Shown: positions 27,475-36,490, numbered from the stretch's first letter. The stretch is DNA of 64,000 bases from Spirosoma arboris (GCF_009754945.1 NZ_WPIN01000004.1:124001-188000), one strand, 5' to 3'. Notes: generated by a model from the letters alone, not told the origin. Translations and numbers: made by a program.

Positions 27475-27825
27475 CTCAATCATAGCCAATATCTCACGTA
27501 ACTCATCTGCCGAAATCTTCTCATTCTGAGCAAAGTAGCTGACCAGATTCTTGTAGGAATTGTCGAAATACTCATCCACTACTTTCTTCAGAACAAACCG
27601 ATTCTGGTAGGCTTCCTTGGTGATAATAGGGTAGTATTCGTGCGTGTTGCCATAAGCTTTATGGCCGACGTAACCCTTTTCTTCAAGATTACGAACAATG
27701 GTCGAAACCGTGTTATAATGCAGTGGAGGATCTGTAAACTGCGGTACCATATCTTTTACATAACCTTGCTCCATTTTCCAGAGCACCTGCATCACTTCTT
27801 CTTCTTTTGCGGTTAGCTTTTCCAT
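27466..27825 (-). CDS. BlaI/MecI-family transcriptional repressor
   Basis: 119-residue winged-helix repressor. Seen: LTAKEEEVMQVLWKMEQGYV (helices 1-2), the recognition region PPLHYNTVSTIVRNLEEKGYV (~33-53) and the C-terminal dimerisation helices. The length fits the BlaI family (about 120 residues). It heads a three-gene unit with the BlaR1-like peptidase and the tail-like protein. It is divergent from gldH; dyads in the shared region (27852-27875) are candidate operators. No beta-lactamase gene is nearby, so the regulated target is unknown. Confidence 0.92.
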   Translation of the reverse strand: MEKLTAKEEEVMQVLWKMEQGYVKDMVPQFTDPPLHYNTVSTIVRNLEEKGYVGHKAYGNTHEYYPIITKEAYQNRFVLKKVVDEYFDNSYKNLVSYFAQNEKISADELREILAMIEKK

Positions 27826-27851
27826 AAGACAAACCTAAAACTATTTTTATC

Positions 27852-27875
27852 GTTTGCAAACTATCCGAGTAGTTT
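27852..27875. promoter_or_regulatory. Candidate BlaI operator between blaI and gldH
   Basis: Two overlapping dyads: GTTTGCAAAC (27852-27861, perfect) and AAACTA-N6-TAGTTT (27858-27875). The second has the ACTA/TAGT character of known BlaI/MecI sites. It is 27 nt upstream of the blaI ATG and just upstream of the gldH -33 element. Confidence 0.4.
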
Positions 27876-27882
27876 TTTGTCG

Positions 27883-27914
27883 TTTGAAAAGCCAGATGTA
27901 CCGTCGTAGCTTTG
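27883..27914 (+). promoter_or_regulatory. Bacteroidota sigma-A-type promoter of gldH
   Basis: TTTG (27883-27886), a 20-nt spacer and TAGCTTTG (27907-27914) match the -33 TTTG / -7 TAnnTTTG consensus. The gldH ATG follows at 27937. Confidence 0.75.
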
Positions 27915-27936
27915 TACATTATTCTGCGTGAGATTT

Positions 27937-28413
27937 ATGAAACGATTGGGAGTAGTATTGGTCATTATGTGGCTGTTTGTTGGCTGTGATACAAATGCAG
28001 TATATAAAGAGTACACCGACATTGATGACGGAAAGTGGTATATCAAAAATGCGCCCTCGTTCACATTTGAGATCGCCGACGCATCGATACCTTATAATAT
28101 TTATTACAATCTACGAAACAGCCTATCGTATGGCTATTACAACCTGTATCTGACCCGGTATCTGCGTGATTCGAGCGGTAAAGAACTCGAATCACGGCTG
28201 GATGAATTGATTCTGATGGACCCTAAAACGGGAAAGCCTAATGGAGATGGGCTGGGAGACCTGTTTGATCATAAGGTTTTGATGAAACATAACTACCGCT
28301 TTCCAAAACCCGGAAAATACACGATTCAGATCAGACAATATATGCGTCAGGACCCGCTGCTCAATATCCTAAGTGTAGGCGTTACTGTTGAAAAGGCTAG
28401 TACTGCTAACTAA
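27937..28413 (+). CDS. gldH: Gliding motility lipoprotein GldH
   Basis: 158-residue lipoprotein needed for gliding in Bacteroidota. The lipobox is WLFVGCDTN (Cys near residue 18). The family features YTDIDDGKWYIKNAPSFTF, a RNSLSYGYYNLYL segment, and a C-terminal G-KYTIQIRQYMRQDPL and VGVTVE are all present. The ATG at 27937 is preferred to the upstream GTG at 27928. It has a good promoter and is followed 19 nt later by a PAP2 phosphatase gene. GldH is needed for stability of other Gld proteins; with gldE (44445) and the T9SS substrates (52976-59917), it indicates a gliding/T9SS organism. Confidence 0.93.
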   Translation: MKRLGVVLVIMWLFVGCDTNAVYKEYTDIDDGKWYIKNAPSFTFEIADASIPYNIYYNLRNSLSYGYYNLYLTRYLRDSSGKELESRLDELILMDPKTGKPNGDGLGDLFDHKVLMKHNYRFPKPGKYTIQIRQYMRQDPLLNILSVGVTVEKASTAN

Positions 28414-28432
28414 TTCGCCGAATTATTCGCCA

Positions 28433-29071
28433 ATGCTTCTCGACTTTTTGCGTAAAAACAGATTTTTTTTTCTGGCCTACCTGCTTGTGTTGATCATGGT
28501 TGGTCTGTTGCAAGTAGCCTATACACAAGAACAATTAATGCAATGGGTCAATGTCAGGAATAGCTTGTTGGCCGACCAGCTTTTTCCCTACATTACCTAC
28601 ATGGGCGACGGAGCGTTTTTCGTGGTTGTTTGCCTGATCTTACTGATTTATAAGTGGCGCATAGGCCTAATGGGCTTTGCCAGTTTTGCGCTTTCTTCAC
28701 TAACGTCGGAGTTTTTTAAGAAAGTTATTTTCAATGGATCGCCCCGACCGCTGAAATTTTTTGAGCATTCTACGTTTGAATACCACATTATAAAAGGGCT
28801 GGATATTCACAGCTATAATAGTTTTCCGTCAGGCCATACCACAACGGCTTTTGCTATGTTCGGTCTGCTGGCGTTTCTGGACGGACGGAAGGAGCGGGGC
28901 GTATTTTATGTGTTTTTAGGTGTTTTAGCAGGTTATTCGCGGGTCTACTTGTTCCAGCATTTTGTCGAAGACACCTATGCGGGTTCGCTGGTTGGAACGA
29001 TTTCATCCGTGATTATTTATTTATTGATGTATCGTTGGGTAACGAAGAACAGAAATATAGCCGGGAAGTAG
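28433..29071 (+). CDS. PAP2-family membrane phosphatase
   Basis: 212-residue integral membrane phosphatase with about six TM helices. The three-part PAP2 signature is complete: KKVIFNGSPRP (motif 1), FPSGHTTTAFA (motif 2, catalytic His) and SRVYLFQHFVEDTYAG (motif 3). Likely substrates are lipid phosphates such as undecaprenyl diphosphate or phosphatidylglycerophosphate; the sequence does not decide. The frame opens at a TTG at 28388 overlapping gldH, but the ATG at 28433 fits the membrane N-terminus better. Probably co-transcribed with gldH. Confidence 0.9.
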   Translation: MLLDFLRKNRFFFLAYLLVLIMVGLLQVAYTQEQLMQWVNVRNSLLADQLFPYITYMGDGAFFVVVCLILLIYKWRIGLMGFASFALSSLTSEFFKKVIFNGSPRPLKFFEHSTFEYHIIKGLDIHSYNSFPSGHTTTAFAMFGLLAFLDGRKERGVFYVFLGVLAGYSRVYLFQHFVEDTYAGSLVGTISSVIIYLLMYRWVTKNRNIAGK

Positions 29072-29175
29072 AGTCTCTTTTGTCTATCTTTGTTTAGGGC
29101 TCCGCCGAACCATTGCCAAAGCAGAGCCGTTACTTCATTACTGACTACAATCAACGTGCATCGACAGACTCTCTC

Positions 29176-31068
29176 ATGAGCGACGCCATCAAACATGAGT
29201 GCGGTATAGCCTTAATTCGGCTCCGCAAACCGTACCAATATTATATAGACAAGTACGGCACGGCCCTTTATGGGGCCAACAAACTCTACCTGCTCATGGA
29301 AAAGCAGGTCAACCGAGGCCAGGACGGTGCCGGAATCGCTAATATAAAAATCGATGTTCCGCCTGGTCGTCGTTATATCAGCCGATATCGATCGGTCGAT
29401 CAACGACCCGTAACGGACATCTTCGAAAAGGTCAATAAGAAATTCCGCAAAGCCCTCAAAGGAAATAAAGACAAGGCGAAGGACGCTCAGTGGCTTCAGG
29501 AAAACATCGCTTTTACGGGCGAGGTCTGGATGGGGCATCTCCGATATGGCACTCACGGGGCCAATGAGATTGAAAACTGCCATCCTATGCTTCGACAAAG
29601 TAACTGGCGAAGTCGTAATCTGGTCGTAGCAGGTAACTTCAACATGACCAATGTTGATGATCTGTTCGGAAAACTGGTATCGCTGGGCCAGCATCCGAAG
29701 GATAAGGTTGACACCGTAACGGTGATGGAGAAAATCGGACACTTCCTGGATGAAGAAAACCAGCGAGTGTTCGAACGGTTTAAGGGTATCTACGAAAATC
29801 CTGATTTGTCGGATATTATCGAAGACAATCTTGATCTTCAGCGTGTTTTACACCGCTCCTGTCGGGATTTTGATGGTGGCTATGCTATGGTGGGTATGAC
29901 AGGCTATGGTGCTGCATTTGTAGCCCGTGATCCAGCAGGTATTCGCCCAGCCTATTATTATGCCGATGATGAAGTAGTAGTAGTAGCCTCAGAGAAACCA
30001 GCGATTAAGACCGCGTTCAACGTCGACTATAGTGCGATTCAGGAGGTGAAACCTGGACATGCACTCATCGTTGACAAATACGGAGAGTACGCGGAACAGG
30101 AATTCGTGACACCGATAGAAAAGAAATCGTGCAGTTTCGAACGAATTTATTTTTCGCGTGCTACCGATCCTGATATCTATAATGAGCGCAAACAATTAGG
30201 AAAACTGCTAATTCCGCAGATTCTCAAGGAAATCGATTACGACCTTGAAAATACAGTCTTCTCCTACATCCCGAATACGGCTGAAACGGCTTTCTTTGGC
30301 ATGGTTGAGGGACTAGAAGAATACCTCTATAAGCAGCGCAAAAAAGCGATTATGGAGGGAATTCTATTCGAAGAAGAATTGGATCGGGTGCTTTCCTTTA
30401 GACCACGTATTGAAAAACTGGTCGCTAAAGACGTAAAACTTCGAACGTTCATTGCCGACGACTCGCAGCGGGACGATATGGTGTCGCATGTGTACGACAC
30501 TACGTTTGAGGTTATTAAAAAAGGTAAAGACAATGTGGTTGTCGTCGATGACTCGATTGTGCGGGGTACTACGCTTGAAAAAAGCATCCTGCGTATGCTG
30601 GATCGATTAGGCCCGAAAAAGATCATTATTGTTTCATCAGCCCCTCAGATTCGTTTTCCCGATTGCTACGGTATCGATATGTCGAAGTTCAGGGAATTTA
30701 TTGGTTTCCGAGCTGCTCTTGAGTTACTCAAGGATCGAGGTATGGAAGACCTGCTCGACGAAGTTTATGCACAGTGTGTGGCTGCTATTGAATCAGGCAA
30801 TGCTAGTCAGCAGAATTATGTGAAGGCGCTTTTTGATCCCTTTACGCATGACGAGCTATCCAAAAAAGTATCCCAGATTGTTACCCCTACTGATTTGAAA
30901 GCTGAGGTAGCAGTTGTCTACCAAACGGTTGAAAATTTACATCGGGCCTGTCCCAACCATTCTGGCGACTGGTATTTCACGGGTAACTATCCTACTCCCG
31001 GCGGTAATGTCGTTGTCAATAAAGCTTTCGTAAACTTCATGGAAGGGAAATTGGTTCGGGCATATTAG
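29176..31068 (+). CDS. PurF-like amidophosphoribosyltransferase (long Bacteroidota form)
   Basis: 630-residue protein with a class II (Ntn) glutamine amidotransferase domain and a phosphoribosyltransferase domain. From the ATG at 29176, an eight-residue propeptide MSDAIKHE precedes the nucleophile-type Cys (CGIALIRL). Amidotransferase motifs NRGQDGAGIA, RYGTHGANEIENCHP and NFNMTNVD follow. The PRPP-binding loop is VVVVDDSIVRGTT (~455-467). Canonical PurF is about 470-510 residues; this longer form, with an inserted region (~85-110, 180-240), is typical of Bacteroidota, where it often coexists with a normal PurF. It may make phosphoribosylamine for purine synthesis or do a related job. An in-frame TTG at 29113 was rejected as start. 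Confidence 0.88.
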   Translation: MSDAIKHECGIALIRLRKPYQYYIDKYGTALYGANKLYLLMEKQVNRGQDGAGIANIKIDVPPGRRYISRYRSVDQRPVTDIFEKVNKKFRKALKGNKDKAKDAQWLQENIAFTGEVWMGHLRYGTHGANEIENCHPMLRQSNWRSRNLVVAGNFNMTNVDDLFGKLVSLGQHPKDKVDTVTVMEKIGHFLDEENQRVFERFKGIYENPDLSDIIEDNLDLQRVLHRSCRDFDGGYAMVGMTGYGAAFVARDPAGIRPAYYYADDEVVVVASEKPAIKTAFNVDYSAIQEVKPGHALIVDKYGEYAEQEFVTPIEKKSCSFERIYFSRATDPDIYNERKQLGKLLIPQILKEIDYDLENTVFSYIPNTAETAFFGMVEGLEEYLYKQRKKAIMEGILFEEELDRVLSFRPRIEKLVAKDVKLRTFIADDSQRDDMVSHVYDTTFEVIKKGKDNVVVVDDSIVRGTTLEKSILRMLDRLGPKKIIIVSSAPQIRFPDCYGIDMSKFREFIGFRAALELLKDRGMEDLLDEVYAQCVAAIESGNASQQNYVKALFDPFTHDELSKKVSQIVTPTDLKAEVAVVYQTVENLHRACPNHSGDWYFTGNYPTPGGNVVVNKAFVNFMEGKLVRAY

Positions 31069-31080
31069 CCGTATTTAATA

Positions 31081-31164
31081 AAACAGTGAAGTGGGTGGAG
31101 TAGGTGAAGTCGTTATGCTTATGCGCAAAAACTAACTTCACTTACTCCACCCACTTTACTGTTT
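31081..31164. repeat. Nearly perfect inverted repeat (convergent terminator or repeat)
   Basis: The 30-nt arms (31081-31110 and 31135-31164) match in 28 of 30 positions, with a core GTGGGTGGAGTA / TACTCCACCCAC and a 24-nt loop. It lies between the convergent PurF-like and haloperoxidase-like genes and probably ends both transcripts. Confidence 0.8.
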
Positions 31165-31166
31165 AC

Positions 31167-32585
31167 TTATCTCTCCCAGGCCAGAGCGTTGACATTAGCT
31201 CCAATTTTCTTGCCTTCGGCCAGCCCTGTTTCGTTATCCTGTCGGGTGTGAATATTGCTGTAGAAACGTGAGTCGGCAGATTCCTGAGCCGATGCCGCAA
31301 ATGACGTAAACGAGCGGACTTTGAAAGAAATATGTCTTAGCAGGTCGTCGGGTCGTCCAACGTTTGAATCATCGGTAAACGCAAAGTTCTCACCGTACAA
31401 TGCCGTTAGTACAGTTGCTGCCGAAGATGATTGGGTTGCGTGGTCTGATGAGAAACCGGGAAAAGGAGGATCTGGCCAGAATGGTATCCAGGTTGGATTT
31501 ATAGTAAGCCGAACATAGGTATAAGGGCGAAGATTGTTGTAAGTAAACTTACATCGCCAGCAGAGAATAAATGCATCAGCTACAGAAATACCCGTTCTGG
31601 CAAACGTTTCAGCAGCTTTTGCCAGATCTGCCCTGGTAGCGATTGCCGCAATACAGGCGATACTGTACGAATGACCCGGAGGAGTGAATGACTCACCTGG
31701 ATTGTCGGACCACCAAAGGGAAATCTCTTTTTCAGTTTGGGTTAAATTTTTTCCTTTGTTGTATACATCGAGGTACTGATTAAAAATGGCTGATTTAACG
31801 TCGGTTGAGTAGGCCAGTGGCTTAGGTGTCGGTAGGTCGCTATTAGCCTTAACAAACGTCCGATTCCGTCCCCAGTAAGGCTGCATAGGAATCTTCTGGC
31901 CATTTTCAGTAGGCTGCCACAAACCAGCCCCCGTTGGTACTGTATAATTTGTTGGGAAATTACGAGTATAGCCTGCATCACCCCCGTCAGTTTTTGACCA
32001 CTCAAACACGGCATCCGCGATTTTCTTCCCGAAATCGACCGATCGCTGAGTGACGGCTTCATCAGTGCCTTTGAAAGCCGTCAACAAAACTGCCTCGAGA
32101 GAATCGAGACTAACTTTATTAGCCTCACTTGTCGTCGGAAATAAACTCCGTAGAATTTGAGCCTGGGAAGCATTGGCACTAAGCGCCCAATTATATTCCT
32201 TACCCGACTCCGCCTGGGGAAGTGAAATTAGCCCTTGTAGCTGGCCAACAAGCGATTTTCGATTAGAAATACCAGGAACAACTGCTTCATACATAGTTAT
32301 ACCAGCGTAGCCAAACGCCCGCGATGCTACAGGAGGAGTAAACCCAGCGGTTGTCTTGGTTAGTTTTAACTGCAAAGCAGCCCATGTGGTTGCTACATTG
32401 CCCGTATACTGGTCGGCTGCTTTACCAGTAGTTAATGTCGGCTGAACATCGTCGGTGGATTGAATTCGGCAGGCTTGTAGGGGAACGATCAATAGTAGGT
32501 AAGTCAATAATCCCAAATAGCTGCGTTGGGAGATATATTTCGACGTTGAGAGCGTACAGCGGGCACTAGGAAAACGTATATTCAT
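31167..32585 (-). CDS. Vanadium-dependent haloperoxidase-like (PAP2 superfamily) lipoprotein
   Basis: 472 residues. The N-terminus is a lipoprotein-like signal with LLIVPLQAC (Cys ~39), implying an exported, lipid-anchored protein. The C-terminal domain has the vanadate/phosphate site of the family: FPGFSSDHATQSSSAA (~380-395) and the distal SRFYSNIHTRQDNETG (~440-456) with its His and Asp. The upstream helical part includes RAFGYAGITMYEAV. Members of this group may be haloperoxidases or phosphatases; activity cannot be told here. Only the first Met is available, so the signal segment is long (38 residues). Confidence 0.85.
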   Translation of the reverse strand: MNIRFPSARCTLSTSKYISQRSYLGLLTYLLLIVPLQACRIQSTDDVQPTLTTGKAADQYTGNVATTWAALQLKLTKTTAGFTPPVASRAFGYAGITMYEAVVPGISNRKSLVGQLQGLISLPQAESGKEYNWALSANASQAQILRSLFPTTSEANKVSLDSLEAVLLTAFKGTDEAVTQRSVDFGKKIADAVFEWSKTDGGDAGYTRNFPTNYTVPTGAGLWQPTENGQKIPMQPYWGRNRTFVKANSDLPTPKPLAYSTDVKSAIFNQYLDVYNKGKNLTQTEKEISLWWSDNPGESFTPPGHSYSIACIAAIATRADLAKAAETFARTGISVADAFILCWRCKFTYNNLRPYTYVRLTINPTWIPFWPDPPFPGFSSDHATQSSSAATVLTALYGENFAFTDDSNVGRPDDLLRHISFKVRSFTSFAASAQESADSRFYSNIHTRQDNETGLAEGKKIGANVNALAWER

Positions 32586-32760
32586 GCTACTTATCGGTCA
32601 AAAAGAGTCACATTATTAGCTATGCCCTTGATCATCAATATCGGAGTTTAGCAAAAACGTTGCCAGAAAAATACACTCAACTTGTACCTGTTGCGACTAC
32701 TGTAGGCAATGCGTTAACTTCGCTGTAGATTTGATAATTGAATAAACCTGATTCTGTCCA

Positions 32761-34857
32761 ATGCGCATTCCCGAAGAAACTGTTGAACGAATTCGTCAGT
32801 CTGTCGACATTCTGGAGGTGATAAACGATTTTGTTTCCCTCAAGAAGCGGGGTAGCAACTACATTGCCTGCTGCCCATTTCATAATGAGAAGACACCATC
32901 GTTTAACGTAAACCCAACCCGACAGATTTATAAGTGCTTTGGGTGTGGCAAAGCAGGCGATGCTGTCCGGTTTGTGATGGACATCGAGAATATTGGATAT
33001 GGAGAATCGTTACGGTACCTGGCCAAAAAGTATGGTATCGAAATAGAAGAGCAGGAACAAACTCCGGAAGAATTCCTGCGCCAGAACGAACGAGAGAGTC
33101 TCCTTATCGTACTCAATTTTGCCAAAACATTCTTTCAGGAAACGTTACTCAATACAGATGAAGGAAAAAGTATTGGTCTCAGCTACTTCCGCGAACGTGG
33201 CTTTACCAACCCAACCATCGAAGCCTTTGAGTTAGGCTATACATTTGACCAATGGGACGCTCTTCTGCAAGAGGGTCAACGTAGAGGATATAGCCGTGAT
33301 CTGCTCGAGAAAGCGGGCTTAATTCTGATTAAAGAAGGAACCGCTGGGGGCGATAGTAAAGTATTTGACCGTTTCAGAGGCCGGGTTATGTTCCCGATTC
33401 ATAATGTATCGGGTCGGGTAATTGCCTTTGGGGCCAGGATTCTTAAAACCGACAAGAACCAGCCCAAATACCTTAACTCGCCTGAAACGACGGTTTACCA
33501 TAAAAGCCAGGTTCTGTACGGAATTTATCAGGCGAAACAGGCTATTCGACAGGAAGACGTTTGCTACCTGACAGAAGGCTATACTGATGTTATATCGCTA
33601 CATCAGGCCGGTGTCAAAAATGTTGTTGCTTCGTCGGGGACGTCGCTCACAACCGAGCAAATCCGACTGATTGCGCGTTTTACACCGAATGTTACGATTC
33701 TTTACGATGGTGATGCTGCTGGCATTAAAGCAGCTCTGCGTGGCCTGGATATGGTGCTTGAAGAAGGGTTAAACCTTAGGCTGCTTTTACTGCCTGATGG
33801 CGAAGATCCAGATAGCTACGTTCATAAAGTTGGGGCTGATACCTTCAAAGCCTACATTAAAGAACATTCGCAGGATTTCATTGATTTCAAAGCCAGTCGT
33901 TGGTTAACTGAAGCGGGCGATAATCCACTAAAGCGGGCCGAAGGTATCTCAGATGTATGTACCAGTATTACACGAATACCTGACCCGCTGAAACGACAGA
34001 CACTCTCGCAACGTGTAGCACAAGTATTTCATGTGAGCGAGCAATCGGTTATTTCGGAAATTAACCGATTGCTTCGGAAGCAACAAGAGCAAAACAAAAA
34101 AGATGCAGATCGGCAACAGCGATCCACTAGCGCAGGAAGGCAGCAGCCATCTTCAAGTAATACTTTAAGTACGAATGAGCCTTCACTAGATGAGATCAAC
34201 TCATTGCTGGACGGATTAAGCCTGGAATCGCCTGAAATCAGCGATGATGGACTAACTATACCAGATACTTTATCCGCACCAATCGAGCGAATAAAGTCTG
34301 TCAGAACGCCTATATCGTATCAGGAGGAAGAATGTGTTCGTTTGTTAATGAACTACGGTGCACGTGAACTAGAGCCAGGTATTACGCTATGCCAGTATGT
34401 GCTTAGTGAACTGCATGATATCGAATTTCAAACCGCACCTTACGATCTTATTCTCACCTTGTTTCGGGAAGCCTATAGCAGAGGTGAAATCTTGACTGCG
34501 AACGATTTCCTGAACCGACAATCAGATAGGGCAGAGGGAGCTAGTACTATTGAACTTCAGCGCCAGGCTATTCATCTAACAACACCCCGCTATGAAATCA
34601 GTGATGGTTGGGGAAAACACGAGATTTTCGTACCATCAGAAGAGGAAATTGGAATTTTAGCGGATGCTGCCTATCGCAATATCCTGCGAATCAAAAAAAT
34701 GCTGGCAGAACAGCGAATGACAGTCCTACAGCAATTGCTGCGAGAGTCGAGAAATAAAACCCCTGAGGAAGCCGATCAGCTTTTAACAGAGTTTATGCAC
34801 TTTAAGCGAATCGACATGGAGATTTCGAACTTGTTAGGGACTGTTATCTCCGGTTAA
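32761..34857 (+). CDS. dnaG: DNA primase
   Basis: Makes RNA primers for DNA replication; 698 residues. The N-terminal CHC2 zinc finger is CCPFHNEKTPSF...YKCFGCGKAGD (~40-65). The primase core includes KKYGIEIEE and GRVMFPIHNVSGRVIAFGAR. The TOPRIM domain (~260-345) has EGYTDVISLHQAG and LYDGDAAGIKAA. The C-terminal ~250 residues, including a Gln/Ser-rich linker (~440-480), would bind the helicase DnaB. It is divergent from the haloperoxidase-like gene; a terminator follows at 34865. Confidence 0.96.
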   Translation: MRIPEETVERIRQSVDILEVINDFVSLKKRGSNYIACCPFHNEKTPSFNVNPTRQIYKCFGCGKAGDAVRFVMDIENIGYGESLRYLAKKYGIEIEEQEQTPEEFLRQNERESLLIVLNFAKTFFQETLLNTDEGKSIGLSYFRERGFTNPTIEAFELGYTFDQWDALLQEGQRRGYSRDLLEKAGLILIKEGTAGGDSKVFDRFRGRVMFPIHNVSGRVIAFGARILKTDKNQPKYLNSPETTVYHKSQVLYGIYQAKQAIRQEDVCYLTEGYTDVISLHQAGVKNVVASSGTSLTTEQIRLIARFTPNVTILYDGDAAGIKAALRGLDMVLEEGLNLRLLLLPDGEDPDSYVHKVGADTFKAYIKEHSQDFIDFKASRWLTEAGDNPLKRAEGISDVCTSITRIPDPLKRQTLSQRVAQVFHVSEQSVISEINRLLRKQQEQNKKDADRQQRSTSAGRQQPSSSNTLSTNEPSLDEINSLLDGLSLESPEISDDGLTIPDTLSAPIERIKSVRTPISYQEEECVRLLMNYGARELEPGITLCQYVLSELHDIEFQTAPYDLILTLFREAYSRGEILTANDFLNRQSDRAEGASTIELQRQAIHLTTPRYEISDGWGKHEIFVPSEEEIGILADAAYRNILRIKKMLAEQRMTVLQQLLRESRNKTPEEADQLLTEFMHFKRIDMEISNLLGTVISG

Positions 34858-34864
34858 AGTAAAA

Positions 34865-34894
34865 AAGCCCCAGCTATTTTATAGAGTGGGGCTT
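34865..34894. terminator. Terminator after dnaG
   Basis: AAGCCCCA / TGGGGCTT stem with a 14-nt loop, preceded by AAAA, between the convergent dnaG and the unknown gene at 34922. Confidence 0.75.
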
Positions 34895-34921
34895 ACCTTT
34901 ATCAATAGGGGAGGGTGAACA

Positions 34922-35308
34922 CTACGCTTGAGCTACCGTTGTGAAACTAATCAGTTCGGCATCAATTTTACGGTTCAGCTCATCCAATAGGCTGGCATGA
35001 GAGTGGAGCTGACCTGGTTTAGAAGATTGCGCTGAGGGGCTAGGCTTCTTGCCCGACATATCGAGCAGCAAAGTCATGAGAACATCACTCATGTGCTCAC
35101 GCAAATCGATGAGGTGCCGCAGTCGCGTCCGGTTACTAGCTGTGGGTTGACGGCGAGATGCTGCCTGTAATGCGTTGATGACTTGATTCAGTTTAGCGTA
35201 ACGACCATGAAATGCTTCGGTCGCTCTTGCCCATTCAATAATCACTTTTTGTACCTCTTCAGCCGACGCTTCGTAGCTGGAAAATACTGCTGATTGTTCC
35301 TGATTCAT
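34922..35308 (-). CDS. Hypothetical protein
   Basis: 128 residues from the ATG at 35308 (MNQEQSAVF); the frame runs on to 35419 but that extension crosses the TGAAATCACCC repeats and is unlikely to be coding. Mostly helical, with Arg/Gln-rich middle (RRQPTASNRTRLRHLIDLRE) and a low-complexity Ser/Pro linker; no signal peptide and no TM helix. No family recognised. It is divergent from the LuxR-type regulator gene, and the repeat cluster (35390-35483) lies in the shared upstream region, so the two may be co-regulated. Confidence 0.65.
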   Translation of the reverse strand: MNQEQSAVFSSYEASAEEVQKVIIEWARATEAFHGRYAKLNQVINALQAASRRQPTASNRTRLRHLIDLREHMSDVLMTLLLDMSGKKPSPSAQSSKPGQLHSHASLLDELNRKIDAELISFTTVAQA

Positions 35309-35389
35309 CACCCTACTTTGATATACGTGTTTTGCAATTGACTTGATCAAAATTCTACCTTGTTCAGACTGAAAGCAAACCGTTTTGAG

Positions 35390-35483
35390 TGAAATCACCC
35401 ATTTTAGGTGTGAAATCACCCAAAAAGTCTGAAATCACCCTGAAACAAATGGGCGAGCGGGCGACTTTCTGCTGAAATCACCC
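35390..35483. repeat. Cluster of four direct TGAAATCACCC motifs
   Basis: Exact copies of TGAAATCACCC start at 35390, 35411, 35430 and 35473 (steps of 21, 19 and 43 nt, close to whole helical turns). Three continue with A. They lie between two divergent genes, about 120-210 nt upstream of the LuxR-type gene. Regular phasing suggests a protein-binding array. Confidence 0.85.
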
Positions 35484-35599
35484 ATACCATTAAATCTTTT
35501 TGAGCCGGTTCATCTAGAAAATTGTTCATTTCATTCACAGAGTGTTATAAAAATTCAAGTATTGTTGGTACATTCATCCACCCATATATGTAATAGATC

Positions 35600-36295
35600 A
35601 TGAACCAATCAACCAGTGTCCAGGAGGGCACTAAAAACTTCGCGATCCGAAGGCGCGATTTCTCCATTCTTGTTGCCCAATCCGAGCTTTTTACCTGTGA
35701 AGTTTTAAGCCAGCTTTTGAAAGAACAAGGCTACAATGTAGTCGGCCGTGCTATCGAAATGGAAGACACACTTCAGCAGATCATGGTGAAACGCCCGAAA
35801 TGTGTTATCCTGGAATCAGAGATTTCGGGCGAACGGAGCTTCGACATCGTCGAACAGATGCAGCGTGCAAATCAGCAAACGAAATTCATTTTGTATACCC
35901 GTAAGCCTGACCTTCGAATGGTGGCCAAGGCTATGCAAAAAGGTTTCTTTGGATTTTTGTATGCCACTGATGGACTAGACGAATTGTACCGCTGTTTCCA
36001 GACTGTCAGTAGCGGAGGCTGTTATTACAGCAGTGGATTTATGGATTTGCTAAAGAATTTTGGCGTTGACATAATCTCAGAAGCTACCCGCGAAGAACTG
36101 AATCGTCTGACTGAGCGAGAACGGGAGGTGTTACGAATGATTGCCAGCGGGCATACGTCTAATGAAATAGCTGACGAATTAAGCATTAGCTATCGAACAG
36201 CCGTAAACCATAAGGCACACATTGCCCGAAAACTCAATCTGGATAGTTGCCGCCAGTTGCCTCGTTATGGTATTTCTGTAAAGAACTATCTGTAG
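35600..36295 (+). CDS. LuxR-type response regulator with degenerate receiver domain
   Basis: 231 residues. The C-terminal LuxR/NarL HTH is clear: LTEREREVLRMIASGHTSNEIADELSISYRT (two blocks, ~168-200). The N-terminal ~125 residues fold like a receiver, but key residues are missing. The acidic pair expected after the first strand reads AQSE (ILVAQSELF). The phospho-acceptor position in CVILESEISG holds Glu in place of Asp, and the usual Lys of strand 5 is not present in FGFLYATDG. It is therefore probably phosphorylation-independent; Glu can mimic phospho-Asp. No kinase gene is adjacent. Copies of TGAAATCACCC lie on both sides of the gene and are candidate binding sites for this protein. Confidence 0.88.
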   Translation: MNQSTSVQEGTKNFAIRRRDFSILVAQSELFTCEVLSQLLKEQGYNVVGRAIEMEDTLQQIMVKRPKCVILESEISGERSFDIVEQMQRANQQTKFILYTRKPDLRMVAKAMQKGFFGFLYATDGLDELYRCFQTVSSGGCYYSSGFMDLLKNFGVDIISEATREELNRLTEREREVLRMIASGHTSNEIADELSISYRTAVNHKAHIARKLNLDSCRQLPRYGISVKNYL

Positions 36296-36453
36296 AGGCC
36301 TAAGGAACTCATACTGTATTTCCCATTTTTACAATGGGAACAGCTCTCTATTGCCCGGCAGTTAACGCTATAGTCTCGTTTATTACGTAAGAACTGGGCC
36401 AGATTCCGCTCCACTTTCAGTTCATTTAATAACAAACCATTTAATTGTTTTCG

Positions 36454-36490
36454 AGCCCCGCACCGTCGCCAAACTGTCGTGGGGCTTTGT
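36454..36490 (+). terminator. Possible terminator after the LuxR-type regulator
   Basis: AGCCCC (36454-36459) pairs with GGGGCT (36481-36486), with further partial pairing inside, followed by TTTGTTG. It is 160 nt after the stop codon. Confidence 0.45.

Noticed and set aside
29113..29175. Upstream TTG start for the PurF-like protein
   Set aside because: The family begins with a short propeptide before the nucleophile Cys, matching the ATG at 29176.
35390..35483. Idea that the TGAAATCACCC array is a CRISPR array
   Set aside because: The unit is only 11 bp, spacers differ in length (8, 8 and 32 nt), and no cas gene is near.
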